Part shown: positions 10,831-21,267 of the stretch, in pieces
Numbering within the stretch: position 1 is the stretch's first letter
Layout of the letters: each line of letters starts with the position of its first letter
Source of the DNA: Nemertoderma westbladi
Taxonomy: Eukaryota > Xenacoelomorpha > Nemertodermatida > Nemertodermatidae
NCBI GenBank assembly: GCA_032718475.1
Contig: JAUCBJ010005828.1
Span: forward strand, 1-61,590
Direction: 5' to 3'
DNA: 61,590 bases
Notes under the pieces: generated by a model
Database searches by the model: none
What the model saw: the letters and a program-made list of their open reading frames with translations, nothing else
Told to the model about the DNA's origin: nothing
Made by a program: the position numbers and the translations under genes

Positions 10831-13130
10831 TTATTTGTTTACCTTGTGTTGGGAAGTCAGTAATTCTTTTTTGAGATTATTTTTGAATTGATTTAATGTA
10901 GGAGATCTGCGTATTTCAGGGAGAAGGTCATTCCAGTATAGTGGGCCTTGGTAAGTTACTGCAGTTTGAGTTAATGATTTGCGATATAGAGGAAGATGAA
11001 TATTGTACATTGTACGAGTGTTGTAATTGTGAAACTGTCGATTTACTATTAAAATAGATTTTAAATTTTCTGGAAGATCTAGTTTTCCATTAATAGATTT
11101 GTACATGAAAAGTAAACATTGATATTTATATATATTAGATAGTGTTAATTCGTTCTGGGTTTTCATGAGTTCCTCTGTATGGTATTGTGAATGTTTTAAG
11201 TGTATGTAGCGAATTGCCCTTTTTTGTAAAATAAGTAATGAATTTGTAGCTGTACTATTTGAACTGGCACCATTGCCCCATACCGTAAGTGCGAATGTGA
11301 GATATGGGCGGATCAGTGTGTGGTATAATGTCAGGCGAATTTTGTACGGGATGAAATGTTTAAGTTTACCAAGAATTCCCACATTTTTAGCTATTTTTAG
11401 TCGTATGTATTGAATATGCTTGTTCCATTTTAAATCACTACTTATAATAATTCCAAGAAATTTCATTTCATTTACTTTTTCGATTAAGTTTCCGTTAATC
11501 AAAATGTGTTTGTTTGCCCAGCTGTATTGTTTAGTAGAAAATATTATAAACTTAGTTTTATCTAAATTTAGGGATAGTTTATTTGTTGCAAGCCATTTAT
11601 ATATATTAAGTAATTCGCTGTTAAGTTGATCTATGAGTATATTTAAGTCAGATCCTGAGTGGAAAATATTCGTGTCATCGGCAAAAAGAACAAAATTTAG
11701 AATGGATGAACATTCTGTAATATCATTAATATAAATCAGAAATAGTACCGGTCCAAGAATAGACCCTTGTGGAACGCCACAAGTTATTGTACTAGAATTT
11801 GATAGGGTCGATTTAAATAGCACTTTTTGCCGACGATCTGTTAGGTAGCTCCTGAACCAATCCAAAGGCGTCCCACGAATACCGTAGTGTTCGAGTTTTT
11901 GAATTAATATTTTATGGTTGACAGTATCAAACGCCTTAGAGAGGTCCAGGAACAGACCCACAGTGATATTATTATTCTCGTTTTCAGTCAAAAGGTCATG
12001 TAACAGAGATGAAAGCGCAGTTTCAGTTGATTTTTTAGTTTGGAAGCCAAACTGTTTTGAGGTTAATATTTTTTCTCTTTTAATAAATTCGAGGAGTTGT
12101 ATGCTTACAATTTTTTCAAGGATTTTTGAGAAATATGGTAGTACGCTAATTGGACGATAGTTTGTTATTATATTTTTATTACCCCTTTTAAATACTGGTA
12201 CAACTTTAGCGCATTTTAATTGGTCTGGCACAACACCTGTGAGTAAAGATAAATTAATTATGTGCGTTAAGGGAGTTGCAATTTTTGGAAGTGCTGACCG
12301 TGCTAATACTGGATCAACGCCATCAAGCCCGATTGACTTTTTATTATTCAAAGACATTGCACATTTCAGTAAATCATTTTCAGAAATGGTATCCAAAAAC
12401 ATTGAATTTAGGGTTGGGTTTTTCAGGAATGTGGCCACGGGTCTATCTGTAGTTGGAATTTTACTTGCAAGTTTTTCTCCGACAGATACATAGTGGTTAT
12501 TAAATGCATTTGAAATACAATATTCATCTTCCTCCAATTTTGACCTGACTAGGAAAGTAGATGGATAGCTAGACGACTTGTTCCTATTAGTAAGTACTTT
12601 TATAGTATTCCAGGTTTGACTAATATTATATTTAAATTTTTCAAAGAGATGTGAAAAATGACGTTTTTTTGAGTTTCGGATTAAAGTTGTTAGTAAATTT
12701 TTATATTTCGTGTAAGATGTCTTTGTTTCTTCCGTTTTAGTTTTTATGAATGAGGAAAATAATTTTTGTTTCCTTTTGATACAAGCATAAATAGAATTTG
12801 TTATCCATGGTTTTTCAATGTTTATTAATTTAAATTGTTTAAATGGAAAGTTTAGCACAAATAAATTTTGGTATTCTGATATAAACTTGTTGTACGCTTC
12901 AGTTGCATCGGTTTCATTCAGGATTGTTTCCCATTCATTATGTTTTGATTTATTGCCAAGAGCGTTCAAAAATTTATTTATATTAGAATCGGAGGTGTCC
13001 CTTTTAGTGTAGAAATTTGGTGGTGGTGGTACGGAATTATGCGCAATATCACAGATTGCAAAAATAGGAAGGTGGTCAGATATATCTGCTATAATTATAC
13101 CTGATTCGCAAATAGTTGAATACCACTCCT
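10831..13130 (-). CDS. 5'-truncated LINE polyprotein: endonuclease end plus reverse transcriptase
   Basis: A non-LTR retrotransposon polymerase that would copy its RNA into a nicked target. An open frame of 712 codons runs from an internal Met at 12969 to a TAA at 10831. The same frame stays open upstream to about 13125 and includes SDHLPIF, the last motif of an AP-like endonuclease, so the Met is not the true start. In the 712-residue part the RT is complete: YRPISVLPYFSKILEK near 271-286, DLSKAFDTVNH at 342-352, GVPQGSILGP at 398-407 and FADDTN at 429-434. It ends with the C-terminal YNTR...GPLYWNDLP region. Upstream of about 13130 there is an in-frame stop and no endonuclease, so the copy is 5'-truncated, as LINEs often are. 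The RT motifs fit the Jockey/CR1/Daphne-like group; the clade is inference. No frameshift was seen in the RT, so the copy is fairly young. Confidence 0.9.
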
Positions 13131-13986
13131 AATGGAGAGTTATCAGACACTAAATAATAATATTTCTACAGACTAAGTTACTTATTACTACTAATTACTT
13201 ACGTATGTACAATTGGGGTTGAGATTACACAATCTCTAAATAAACAATAAACAAAAGTTACATGGACAATTTTAGGATAATTTTACAAGACCTTTAATAA
13301 CCAGAAATTTTGAATTTCTGGCTTTACGGGGGGGGGGGGGGGGGGGGGGTGATTACCGTCATCGGGGTTGAAGTGAAACATGCATGGTGAAGTGAAACAA
13401 AATAATTTTTTGTTTTGGTAATTGATTACAAAAATACTCCCATCAGCATCATTAAAATGATTGTTCTCAATAATAAAGTAACTATCAATGTAATATTTAA
13501 TCAGGCAACGGGACACTTAGAATTACATGGAAACAATATACAAGTTAAAATTGTTAAAATTTTAGTTCTGAAAATTACATCTGGTACAACCAAATATGTT
13601 ATGTATTTTTACTTGACCATATGTTATACTGCTTTGATTTTTACTTGGTGGAAACCTTTAATTACCAAGTAAAATCTATTAAAATGTATGTTTTCTAAAG
13701 TGAGGTCAAGTGTAACAGAAAAAGGGGTGAAGTGGAACATTACATCATTGTCAATTATCCTTTGGTTTGTTTACTGTAGTTTTTCTTACAGTCATAGGCC
13801 TTATGTACCGGTAGTATTAATGTCTTGGTATGCCTACACACACAGGTAGGCTAAGCTTTGGTTCTAGAATAGAGTAGGCTTCTAATTTTGCTTTATTTGA
13901 TAATTTGGATTTGTATAAACAACAAGACTCTGACAACTGCAGGTATCTGATATATATCTTTGAATTTTAGCCTATTCCATCCAAGC
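13131..13986. other. Spacer with a G22 run
   Basis: No gene seen. A run of 22 G lies at 13328-13349. Beyond it, short direct repeats of the type TGAAGTGAAACA occur near 13369, 13388 and, as a variant, 13727. They stand just upstream of the pogo-like transposase and might belong to its 5' terminal region, but I could not define a matching inverted copy downstream. Confidence 0.4.
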
Positions 13987-15783
13987 ATGGTCAGATTTTA
14001 CAAGCACATACCTGGGAGTTCCATATACCGAAGGCGACGGACGATATATAGGAAAGTGCACAAACAACAACAGGGGTTTTATGGGGGTCAAATTTCCTTC
14101 ACTGCAGATGAAGAGAAGATACTTGTTAAAAATACCCTGATTTGTGCTGGATGGGGATTCCCTATGACCATATTTGATATACGATATATGGCAAAGTCCT
14201 ATTTAGACAGACAGGGTCGTGTTATAAAAAAGTTCTGCAACAATGTTCCTGGTGTGGAGTGGGGAAGGTCATTTCTTCATCGTCACAAGATGGTGCTAAA
14301 TAATCGTCTTTGTCAAAATATAAAAAGAGTTAGGGCGGCTATTGATGCTCCAGCCATAAATGAGTATTTCGACAACCTTACTCAAGCCTTATAGATGGTA
14401 TAGCTCCGGAAAAAATCGTCAACTATGATGAAAGCAATCTAACAGATGATCCTGGGAGTAAGAGTAAGAAGGTTGTTGTGAAAAGAGGAGTGAAATACCC
14501 AGAAAGAGTCATTAATTCTTCCAAGTCAGCGATTTCCATTATGATGGCTGGAAGTGCAACAGGAACACTGTTACCTGTTTATGTTGTATATAAGTCAGAA
14601 AACTTATGGGACCAGTGGATGGAGGGAGGGTTACGCAATACACGTTATAATAGATCAAAATCAGGATGGTTTGATGCCTGTTGCTTCAATGACTGGTTCA
14701 ATCGATTGCACTGCCTTACTTTAAGCGATTTCCGAAAAATGTCCCCAAAACCCTGATTGGAGATAACGTATCGAGCCATTTAGTACCTGAGGTCATAAGC
14801 AAATGCGTTGAATACAATATAAAATTCATCTGCCTTATACCAAATTCAACACACCTGATGCAACCTTTAGATGTGTCGTTCTTTGGTCCTCTTAAACGTA
14901 AGTGGCGGGCCATGTTGACTACATTCAAAGAAAGCCCTGAAGGAAATAAATCACTGCCAAAGGACCAATTTCCGAAATTATTAAAGAAACTAATAATCTC
15001 GCTCCAACAAGAAGACTCAAGTTATATTCATATACCAGGAAAGGAGCCAGGTGAGGCTATTGTGAATAATTCTTCACTAATAGCAGGATTTCGAAAGACA
15101 GGAATATTTCCACTCGATAGGAATCAGGTGTTAGCAAGGGCATGAACGCGGCCATTGAAAGCAATATGGACCAGGTGTTTGTTCAAGTTCTCCGAGAACT
15201 TAGGCCAGCTGGTGATGAACCCAAGAAGACACGCAAGAAGAAGCTTACAGTTCCTCCAGGAAGAAGCATTGGTCCTAGGGACCTCCAGCACGTGGATGAT
15301 ACCGGTGACGTGGGTCCGAGTCAAGGGACGATTGAACAACCCCCTGTCTTTCACAGCCAAGATATAGCAGAGTCAGATAGAAGATAGTAGTACTGATGGA
15401 AGTAAAGATTCACATGATGAAGACCAATCTAGTAACTCTGACAGTGGTAGCACTGATCCAGTGGAGTTTGAATGTAATGAACCATACAAAGGATATGAAA
15501 ATATTTCTCTTCAGAAATTCAATTCATTGGTGGATTTCAAGATCGGCATAGTTGTGGCTGTTTATGACAGAGATTGGTATGTTGGTGAAGTTGTCAGTAT
15601 CTGTGAGCAGTCTGGTGACATAGAAGTGTCTTTTATGGCTCAAGTGCTACGGGTATATCATAAGTTTTGGTTCTGGCCATCAATTGCTGAGAAGGCAAAA
15701 GTGCCACTAAATAATATCCTGGGAATTATGTATGGTGATGTGATCTCTTTATTCCAACTAGCAGTAGAAACTCATACAAAGTA
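13987..15783 (+). pseudogene. Pogo/Tigger-like DDE transposase, frameshifted
   Basis: A transposase of the CENP-B/jerky/Tigger type, which would cut and paste its own element. Starting at the ATG at 13987 (MVRFYKHIPG) the order is as follows. First a basic N-terminal region. Next ADEEKILVKNTLICAGWGFP, typical of the second DNA-binding (CENP-B N/HTH) region. Then, after a frameshift near 14390, IVNYDESNLTDDPG with the first catalytic Asp. After another frameshift near 14752 comes LIGDNVSSHL with the second Asp, then QPLDVSFFGPLKRKW with the third, giving a pogo-type DDD triad. A further frameshift near 15140 leads to a basic linker (KKTRKKKLTVPPG). One near 15375 leads to an acidic S/D-rich stretch and a C-terminal beta-rich module (VVAVYDRDWYVGEVVSIC, then FWFWP) like the one closing many such transposases. 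Four frame breaks make it inactive. Confidence 0.85.
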
Positions 15784-15889
15784 GATTCAGCCACACAATT
15801 CACGCAGCTTACACCCATAATATTGGTATGCTTTAGTTAGACCCAGCCAAACCCGCAATAAATAACTGTAACAATGAAAGTTGCTTAAT

Positions 15890-16690
15890 AGCTGTAAAAT
15901 ATAAACTGCAATATTGTTAAACATCAATCCTAATTATATGCTTTTACTTTGTTACTTTTAGTTTTAGTAAATTTTGCAATGTTTTTACCATATGCAATAT
16001 TGTTAAACATAAATCCTAATTACCGGTATATGCTTTTACTTTGTTACTTTACTTTTAGTAAATTTTGCAATGTTCTTTACTATATGCAATATTGTTAAAC
16101 ATAAATCCTAATTACCGGTATATGCTTTTACTTTGTTACTTTTACTTTTAGTAAATTTTGCAATGTTCTTTACTATATGCAATATTGTTAAACATAAATC
16201 CTAATTACCGGTATATGCTTTTACTTTGTTACTTTTACTTTTAGTAAATTTTGCAATGTTCTTTACTATATGCAATATTGTTAAACATAAATCATAATTA
16301 CCGGTATATGCTTTTGCTTTGTTACTTTTGATTTTAGTAAATTTTGCAATGTTCTTCACAATATGCAATATTGTTAAACATAAATTCTAATTACCGGTAT
16401 ATGCTTTTACTTTGTTACTTTTACTTTTAGTAAATTTTGCAATGTTCTTTACTATATGCAATATTGTTAAACATAAATCATAATTACCGGTATATGCTTT
16501 TACTTTGTTACTTTTACTTTTAGTAAATTTTGCAATGTTCTTTACCATATGCAATATTGTTAAACATAAATCCTAATTACCGGTATATGCTTTTACTTTG
16601 TTACTTTTACTTTTAGTAAATTTTGCAATGTTCTTTACTATATGCAATATGCAATAATGTTAAACGTTAATCCTAATTATATCAATTGTT
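15890..16690. repeat. 93-bp tandem repeat, about nine copies
   Basis: The word GCAATATTGTTAAACAT recurs at 15908, 15994, 16086, 16179, 16272, 16365, 16458 and 16551, with a variant at 16644. The spacings are 86 and 92, then a regular 93. Most copies contain TTACCGGTATATGCTTTTAC, absent from the first two. Divergence is low except in the outer copies. It begins about 100 bp after the transposase stop codon, so it may be the 3' subterminal region of that element. It is not coding. Confidence 0.92.
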
Positions 16691-17270
16691 CAATATTTGT
16701 TCATGTATAAGGATAAATTTAGCTCACTTACATTGGGGTTATGAAATAGCATAAATATCACACAAACCACTGTAATTTGAGCCGAATCGTTACTAGTACT
16801 TCCCTTCTGCTTACCTCACAATAATAAAAAAAGTTAGTTGGGATTATCGATTATCGAGGATCGGATAATCGATATGTACCTATTCTCCAAAAATTAACAT
16901 CCAGTAAATATGTTACCAAACAACAAAGAACCACAGTACAAAATAGTATAAAAACAGCCGTGGCGGCAGTCAATATTTAATTTAATTTAATTTAATAATT
17001 TACCAATATTATGCCGCCTTATGTCCCATATTGCTTAGGTGTGGAGACTGGTTGGTGGTCATGTATACCCAGGGCACAGCGGGTCTGCCCGTATGTGTGA
17101 CGGTCTGTCTGAGCAGACTGAAGCCCACACATTGCTCGACTGTCCCACCTCACAGCACCTTCGCAACACCAGGCAAATTCTGGCCTTACGTTTTCTATGT
17201 TAATCGAATTATTTAATCCCAGTTCTGTGAAATTTTATCCGTAATAATTAATACTTTAATTCAAAGATTG
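16691..17270. other. Spacer
   Basis: No gene seen. It includes a short ATTTA-type repeat near 16975-17000 and a locally GC-richer patch at 17040-17170 with no recognisable domain. Confidence 0.45.
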
Positions 17271-17271
17271 T

Positions 17272-17995
17272 AACATTACTCAACGCCGTAAAGTATTAAC
17301 AGCGAGTTGTTATTTAGCACTTTATAACATTATAGGACATTACAGTATTGTATTGGCCTGTACATTTAGTATTGTATTGTTGTATTATTATGTGGTAATG
17401 TCCCATTGGCATGACTTTACGTCACGCCGCCATGGTTACCACATAAACAATAGTTGGTATTTATTATTATTTGCCTGATAGCTAGATATGCCTACTGCAT
17501 TACCTACTGGTAGCGGTAGCTACTGTATTAATAACCAATAGCTATAAACTATTAACATGGCTCCAAACGCCGCCATAAATATAAGCTAACTTTTTTTTTA
17601 TAGATCAATTTATTTAAGGTTGGTTGGTACTGGTTATTAATAGTTGCCGGTAGGTAATGCAGTAGGCATATCTAGCTATCAGGCAAATAATAATAAATAC
17701 CAACTATTGTTTATGTGGTAACCATGGCGGCGTGACGTAAAGTCATGCCAATGGGACATGACCACATAATAATACAACATTACAATACTAAATGTACAGG
17801 CCAATACAATACTGTAATGTCCTATAATGTTGTAAAGTGCTAAATAACAACTCGCTGTCAATTTAGCTGTTAGAATTTTGTAATAAAGTACTTCACAGTG
17901 TTCGGATCCTCGTGGCTTTATTTTCATTCACTCACTATAAAAGCACTCGGATCATCACACTGTAAAGTGCTACTTTACAATCAAGTATGTGAATA
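17272..17995. mobile_element. Foldback MITE with about 230-bp inverted arms
   Basis: The left arm (about 17285-17520) and right arm (about 17640-17870) are reverse complements with scattered differences. Both contain CCTGTACATTTAGTATTGTA or its complement, and CATGGTTACCACATAAACAA or its complement. Beyond the right arm follows a conserved end (CACTCACTATAAAAGC, then AAAGTGCTACTTTACAATCA) ending near 17995. The left boundary ATTGTAACATTACTCAACGC and the right end both recur at 58005-58618, so the two are copies of one family. No ORF is present. Confidence 0.85.
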
Positions 17996-18123
17996 GTAAT
18001 TGTGATGTTCTAGAATTATATATGTAAATGATTTGTAATTTCTGATTCAGAATACAATTAAATAGTGCTCTGTGCCCGATATGTTTTAATTTTTTATTTA
18101 ATTTGGAGATGGTGATATTAGAT

Positions 18124-18205
18124 AAGCCGGCATAGCATTCTTAATGCACTACTAGGATCGGCATGCTGCATTGCAGCTGCATTTTTAAGAATGCTGTGCC
18201 GGCTT
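18124..18205. repeat. 3'-terminal hairpin of the RTE element
   Basis: AAGCCGGCATAGCATTCTTA (18124-18143) is mirrored by TAAGAATGCTGTGCCGGCTT (18186-18205). The intervening bases hold a second smaller palindrome around GCATGCTGCATTGCAGCTGC. The right arm overlaps the last codons and stop of the RTE ORF. Fragments of the same stem motif recur at the ends of other copies near 20880, 59838 and 60150. Confidence 0.85.
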
Positions 18206-20827
18206 GTCAATAAAATTGCGCCGCCACAACTCCCTATCACCCATGACATTTGCTAGATCATCCGCATCTTTAAGGCCAGTGTCCTTTAAGATGCGTCTCA
18301 ATAAAGTCATGGGCTGTCCACCATGCTTATTCACTCCATGAGGCTGCCAAAGTACAAGATTATGCACTGGCTGGTCCTCACGGCGAAAGCAATGTCCTGC
18401 AAAGCGGAGGCGATTTTGTTCTAGTGTCAAGCTTGGGGGAACCAATGAGACACCTCCAATGTTATATAGTGTCTGGTTGGAGATGTGTGCATTGTACTTG
18501 ACACAATGTACCCGGCGTAGCATTCTTGTGAATGTGCCATCCAGAGATTTGGTGTCCTCAGCAGTTAGAGCCCAGCATGGACTCCCGTAGAGGAGTACTG
18601 GAACTACTGCTACTCTAAATAATCGGACCTTAAGTTTCCGATTAATTCTAGGTGACTTCCAAATCCTGGAAAGCCTATTCAAGGCTGCCCATGCCTTTCC
18701 CTTACGTATTCGAAGGTCCTCACCTGACTTCCGGATCCATGATCCCAGGTAACAGAAGTCGTCCACATGCTCAAGCATACCATCCTTTGAGCTTATGCTC
18801 ATCCGATCAGAGACTTGCTGAGGACTTTCAAAGTTAACTGTCAGAATTTTGGTCTTCCTGGAGTTAATAAAAAGACCAACACTAGAAGCAGCATGTTCTA
18901 ATGAGCTGAGGAGCCGCTGGGCTCCCTCTAATGATTCTGAGAGTACTCCTAAGTCATCAGCAAAGTCTAGATCAGTTAGGTACTTGGCAGGATTTCCTCG
19001 ACTTCTGGAGCCAGTAGGTGGAGTTATCATCACCCCATCATCATTATGATGATCTAAGGACATGCGTAGAACATAGTCAACCACAATAATGAACAAGAAT
19101 GGTGCAAGTGTGTCTCCTTGGAGGACGCCCCATAACACTTCAAATGGTTCTGTGTCACCGTCAACAGTAGACACAAATGTTGTCGAACCATCGTATACTG
19201 ATCTGATTGCTGCAATAATTTCATCAGGAATCCCATATAATGAAAGTATGCTGAACATACGTGAGCGAGAGACTGAATCAAAGGCCTTGAAGAAGTCAAC
19301 AAAGATAACAGCCAGATGCCTGTCTTTCTTTTTTGATAACTCTTCAATTATCCTTCTAAGTGCCAAAATGGGCTCCATGGTCCCACGACCTTTACGGAAC
19401 CCATTCTGATTTCCACGTAGCAGTCTCTCAATGGGATCCCTGATGCGATTTAATAGAATTCTATTGTATAGTTTTGCAGCAATCGAGATCAATGAGATTC
19501 TCCGAAAAGAACCATAGAGTGTTAGGTTGCCCTTCTTGGGAACTGGAACCAACTTATTTGTTTTCATTTCTTGTGGGACTCTTGTTGTACGGTACATGTC
19601 TACTATGATGGGATAGATGAGCTTTAAACACTCAGGTATTTTAAAGACCTCAGGGGGAACACCATCTACTCCACTGGCACGATTGGTCTTAATGCTCTTT
19701 GCAGCAGCCTTCACTTCTGCAAAGGAGATATCGCCAATGGGAATATCTGGGAGTACAGACTCAGACACTTTTACTTCTATAAAGTTATCAGGCAATACCC
19801 TGTCATTATTGAGGAGCTTTTCAAAGTGGGCTTTCCAACCATTGAGGCGATTGGCTGGTGATTCAGCCTTAACCTTGGTGGTTGGTTGGCTTTTCCGCCC
19901 AGTAAGCAGATTGATCGATTTCCATGCCTGGGATGATTGCCTGCTGTCGTCAGCATCATTGATGGCATCAACCTGTTGGTTTATTAGCTCCTGTAGATTA
20001 ACAGAGTACTGTCTGTTCAGGGACCTAGATGCAGCTTTAACTGCATTCTTGGCCGCTGTAGTCTGTTTGAGTCGGGACTCTTTCTGCGCCTTATGAAGGT
20101 CATTTCGGCACTTCTGAATTTTGTTGTCAGTCCAGGGGGCCCTTTTCCTGTTTCGAGGGTATACAGGAACTGTTTCTGCAGCTGCTAACTTAACTGCTTC
20201 TGTAAAGGCAGTATAGCCCTCACAGTGATCTGCCGCCTCAGAGGCAAGAGCCTCATACCTGTTGCTCAGCTGTAGTGTGAAGCTGGATCTCACACTTGGC
20301 TGTTGCAACAGAGAGGACCAGTCATGCCGTGGCAAGGCAGATTTCGTTGTTCTGCTAGCACGCAGACTAAGTCTTACCTTGGCCACAATAAGGCGGTGAT
20401 CACTGGAGAAGGGTCGAAGTGTAAATGCATTACAGTCTTGTATAGAGCTCCTGTATTTCCTACGAAACAGAATATGGTCTATCTGGGACTTGTGACCACT
20501 GGGTCCACTATGAGTCCATAGCTTTCCAGTTCGCTTCTTGAACTGGGTTCCAGCCGAAAACAATCCATTTCCAGAGATAAAATCCTGAAGATGGACAGAA
20601 TTTCGGTTAACACTATTGCTATAGACCCAGGGCGATGTAGGTGATTGATTCAGACTTCCATTAAAGTCTCCCAGGAATGTTAAGAATGCATGCTGATCCA
20701 CTCCATCAGTTGCTGCTTGTAGATTGTGGTAGAAATTTTCCACCTCCTCTACAGGGGCAACACTAGTTGGAGAGTAGCACACAATCAGAACCACCTTAGG
20801 AAACTTCTTTCTTAATGCACACTGCAT
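18185..20827 (-). CDS. RTE-clade retrotransposon polyprotein (endonuclease C-half plus reverse transcriptase)
   Basis: A non-LTR retrotransposon polymerase with an uninterrupted frame of 880 codons. Order seen: the C-terminal half of an AP-like endonuclease with GDFN (53-56), QIDHIL (115-120) and SSDHRLIVAKV (141-151). Then a linker. Then the RT with NKLVPVPKKGN (424-434), QNGFRKGRGT (474-483), FVDFFKAFDSV (509-519), GVLQGDTLAP (567-576) and the catalytic DFADDLG (621-627). Then VDDFCYLGSWIRK and a C-terminal region with RLRFAGHC and LWQPHG. The QGDTLAP palm box and this C-terminus are hallmarks of the RTE clade. The first ~100 or more residues of the endonuclease are missing, so the copy is 5'-truncated and the Met at 20827 is only the first in the open frame. 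In the RT A box the expected small or charged residue before KAFD is Phe (FFKAFD). It is the best preserved mobile gene here. Confidence 0.92.
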   Translation of the reverse strand: MQCALRKKFPKVVLIVCYSPTSVAPVEEVENFYHNLQAATDGVDQHAFLTFLGDFNGSLNQSPTSPWVYSNSVNRNSVHLQDFISGNGLFSAGTQFKKRTGKLWTHSGPSGHKSQIDHILFRRKYRSSIQDCNAFTLRPFSSDHRLIVAKVRLSLRASRTTKSALPRHDWSSLLQQPSVRSSFTLQLSNRYEALASEAADHCEGYTAFTEAVKLAAAETVPVYPRNRKRAPWTDNKIQKCRNDLHKAQKESRLKQTTAAKNAVKAASRSLNRQYSVNLQELINQQVDAINDADDSRQSSQAWKSINLLTGRKSQPTTKVKAESPANRLNGWKAHFEKLLNNDRVLPDNFIEVKVSESVLPDIPIGDISFAEVKAAAKSIKTNRASGVDGVPPEVFKIPECLKLIYPIIVDMYRTTRVPQEMKTNKLVPVPKKGNLTLYGSFRRISLISIAAKLYNRILLNRIRDPIERLLRGNQNGFRKGRGTMEPILALRRIIEELSKKKDRHLAVIFVDFFKAFDSVSRSRMFSILSLYGIPDEIIAAIRSVYDGSTTFVSTVDGDTEPFEVLWGVLQGDTLAPFLFIIVVDYVLRMSLDHHNDDGVMITPPTGSRSRGNPAKYLTDLDFADDLGVLSESLEGAQRLLSSLEHAASSVGLFINSRKTKILTVNFESPQQVSDRMSISSKDGMLEHVDDFCYLGSWIRKSGEDLRIRKGKAWAALNRLSRIWKSPRINRKLKVRLFRVAVVPVLLYGSPCWALTAEDTKSLDGTFTRMLRRVHCVKYNAHISNQTLYNIGGVSLVPPSLTLEQNRLRFAGHCFRREDQPVHNLVLWQPHGVNKHGGQPMTLLRRILKDTGLKDADDLANVMGDRELWRRNFIDKPAQHS

Positions 20828-20866
20828 TGGAGCATGCCACTTGTGGGATTCGTGGTGGTAGCAAAA

Positions 20867-21170
20867 TTATTTTTTTTTGCTAAGCCAGCATAGCATCTCA
20901 ATGTGCAGCTTCAATGAGGCGTGTTTACTGTTTATGTGTAAATCTTGGGTGGAATGAGATACCTCCAATGTTCCCTGATTGTCCAATATTGTCTGATTGG
21001 AAATGTGTTCATTGCGCTTGACACAATGAACCCAGCGCAGTATTCTCGTATAATGCCATCCAGAGATTTTTGGTGTCTGCATGTGTCCGAGCCCAGCATG
21101 GACTCCCATATAGGAGTAGCCTACTGCTTCTACAGCTGCTCTAAATAATCGAACTTTAGATTCCTATTTA
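20867..21170 (-). pseudogene. RTE-clade 3' fragment, same family
   Basis: The minus-strand translation shows a degenerate copy of the C-terminal region just described: TRILRWVHCVKRNEHISNQT here against TRMLRRVHCVKYNAHISNQT in the intact copy. A conserved tail (AAGCCAGCATAGCATCTCAA on the plus strand at 20882) follows. It sits about 40 bp upstream of the 880-codon copy in the same orientation, so the two form a head-to-tail pair separated by an A-run. Confidence 0.8.
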
Positions 21171-21267
21171 TTCCTGTTTTCCATATGTCTGCAGGAATTT
21201 CATCTAACCAAATTGCTTAATGATTGGACATGCCTTTTTTATTTAATTGTTTATTAAGGATTAAGAC

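Noticed and set aside
10900-12500. Short plus-strand frames within 11.4-12.5 kb
   Set aside because: They are shadows of the minus-strand LINE reverse transcriptase, whose motifs are in correct order and spacing.
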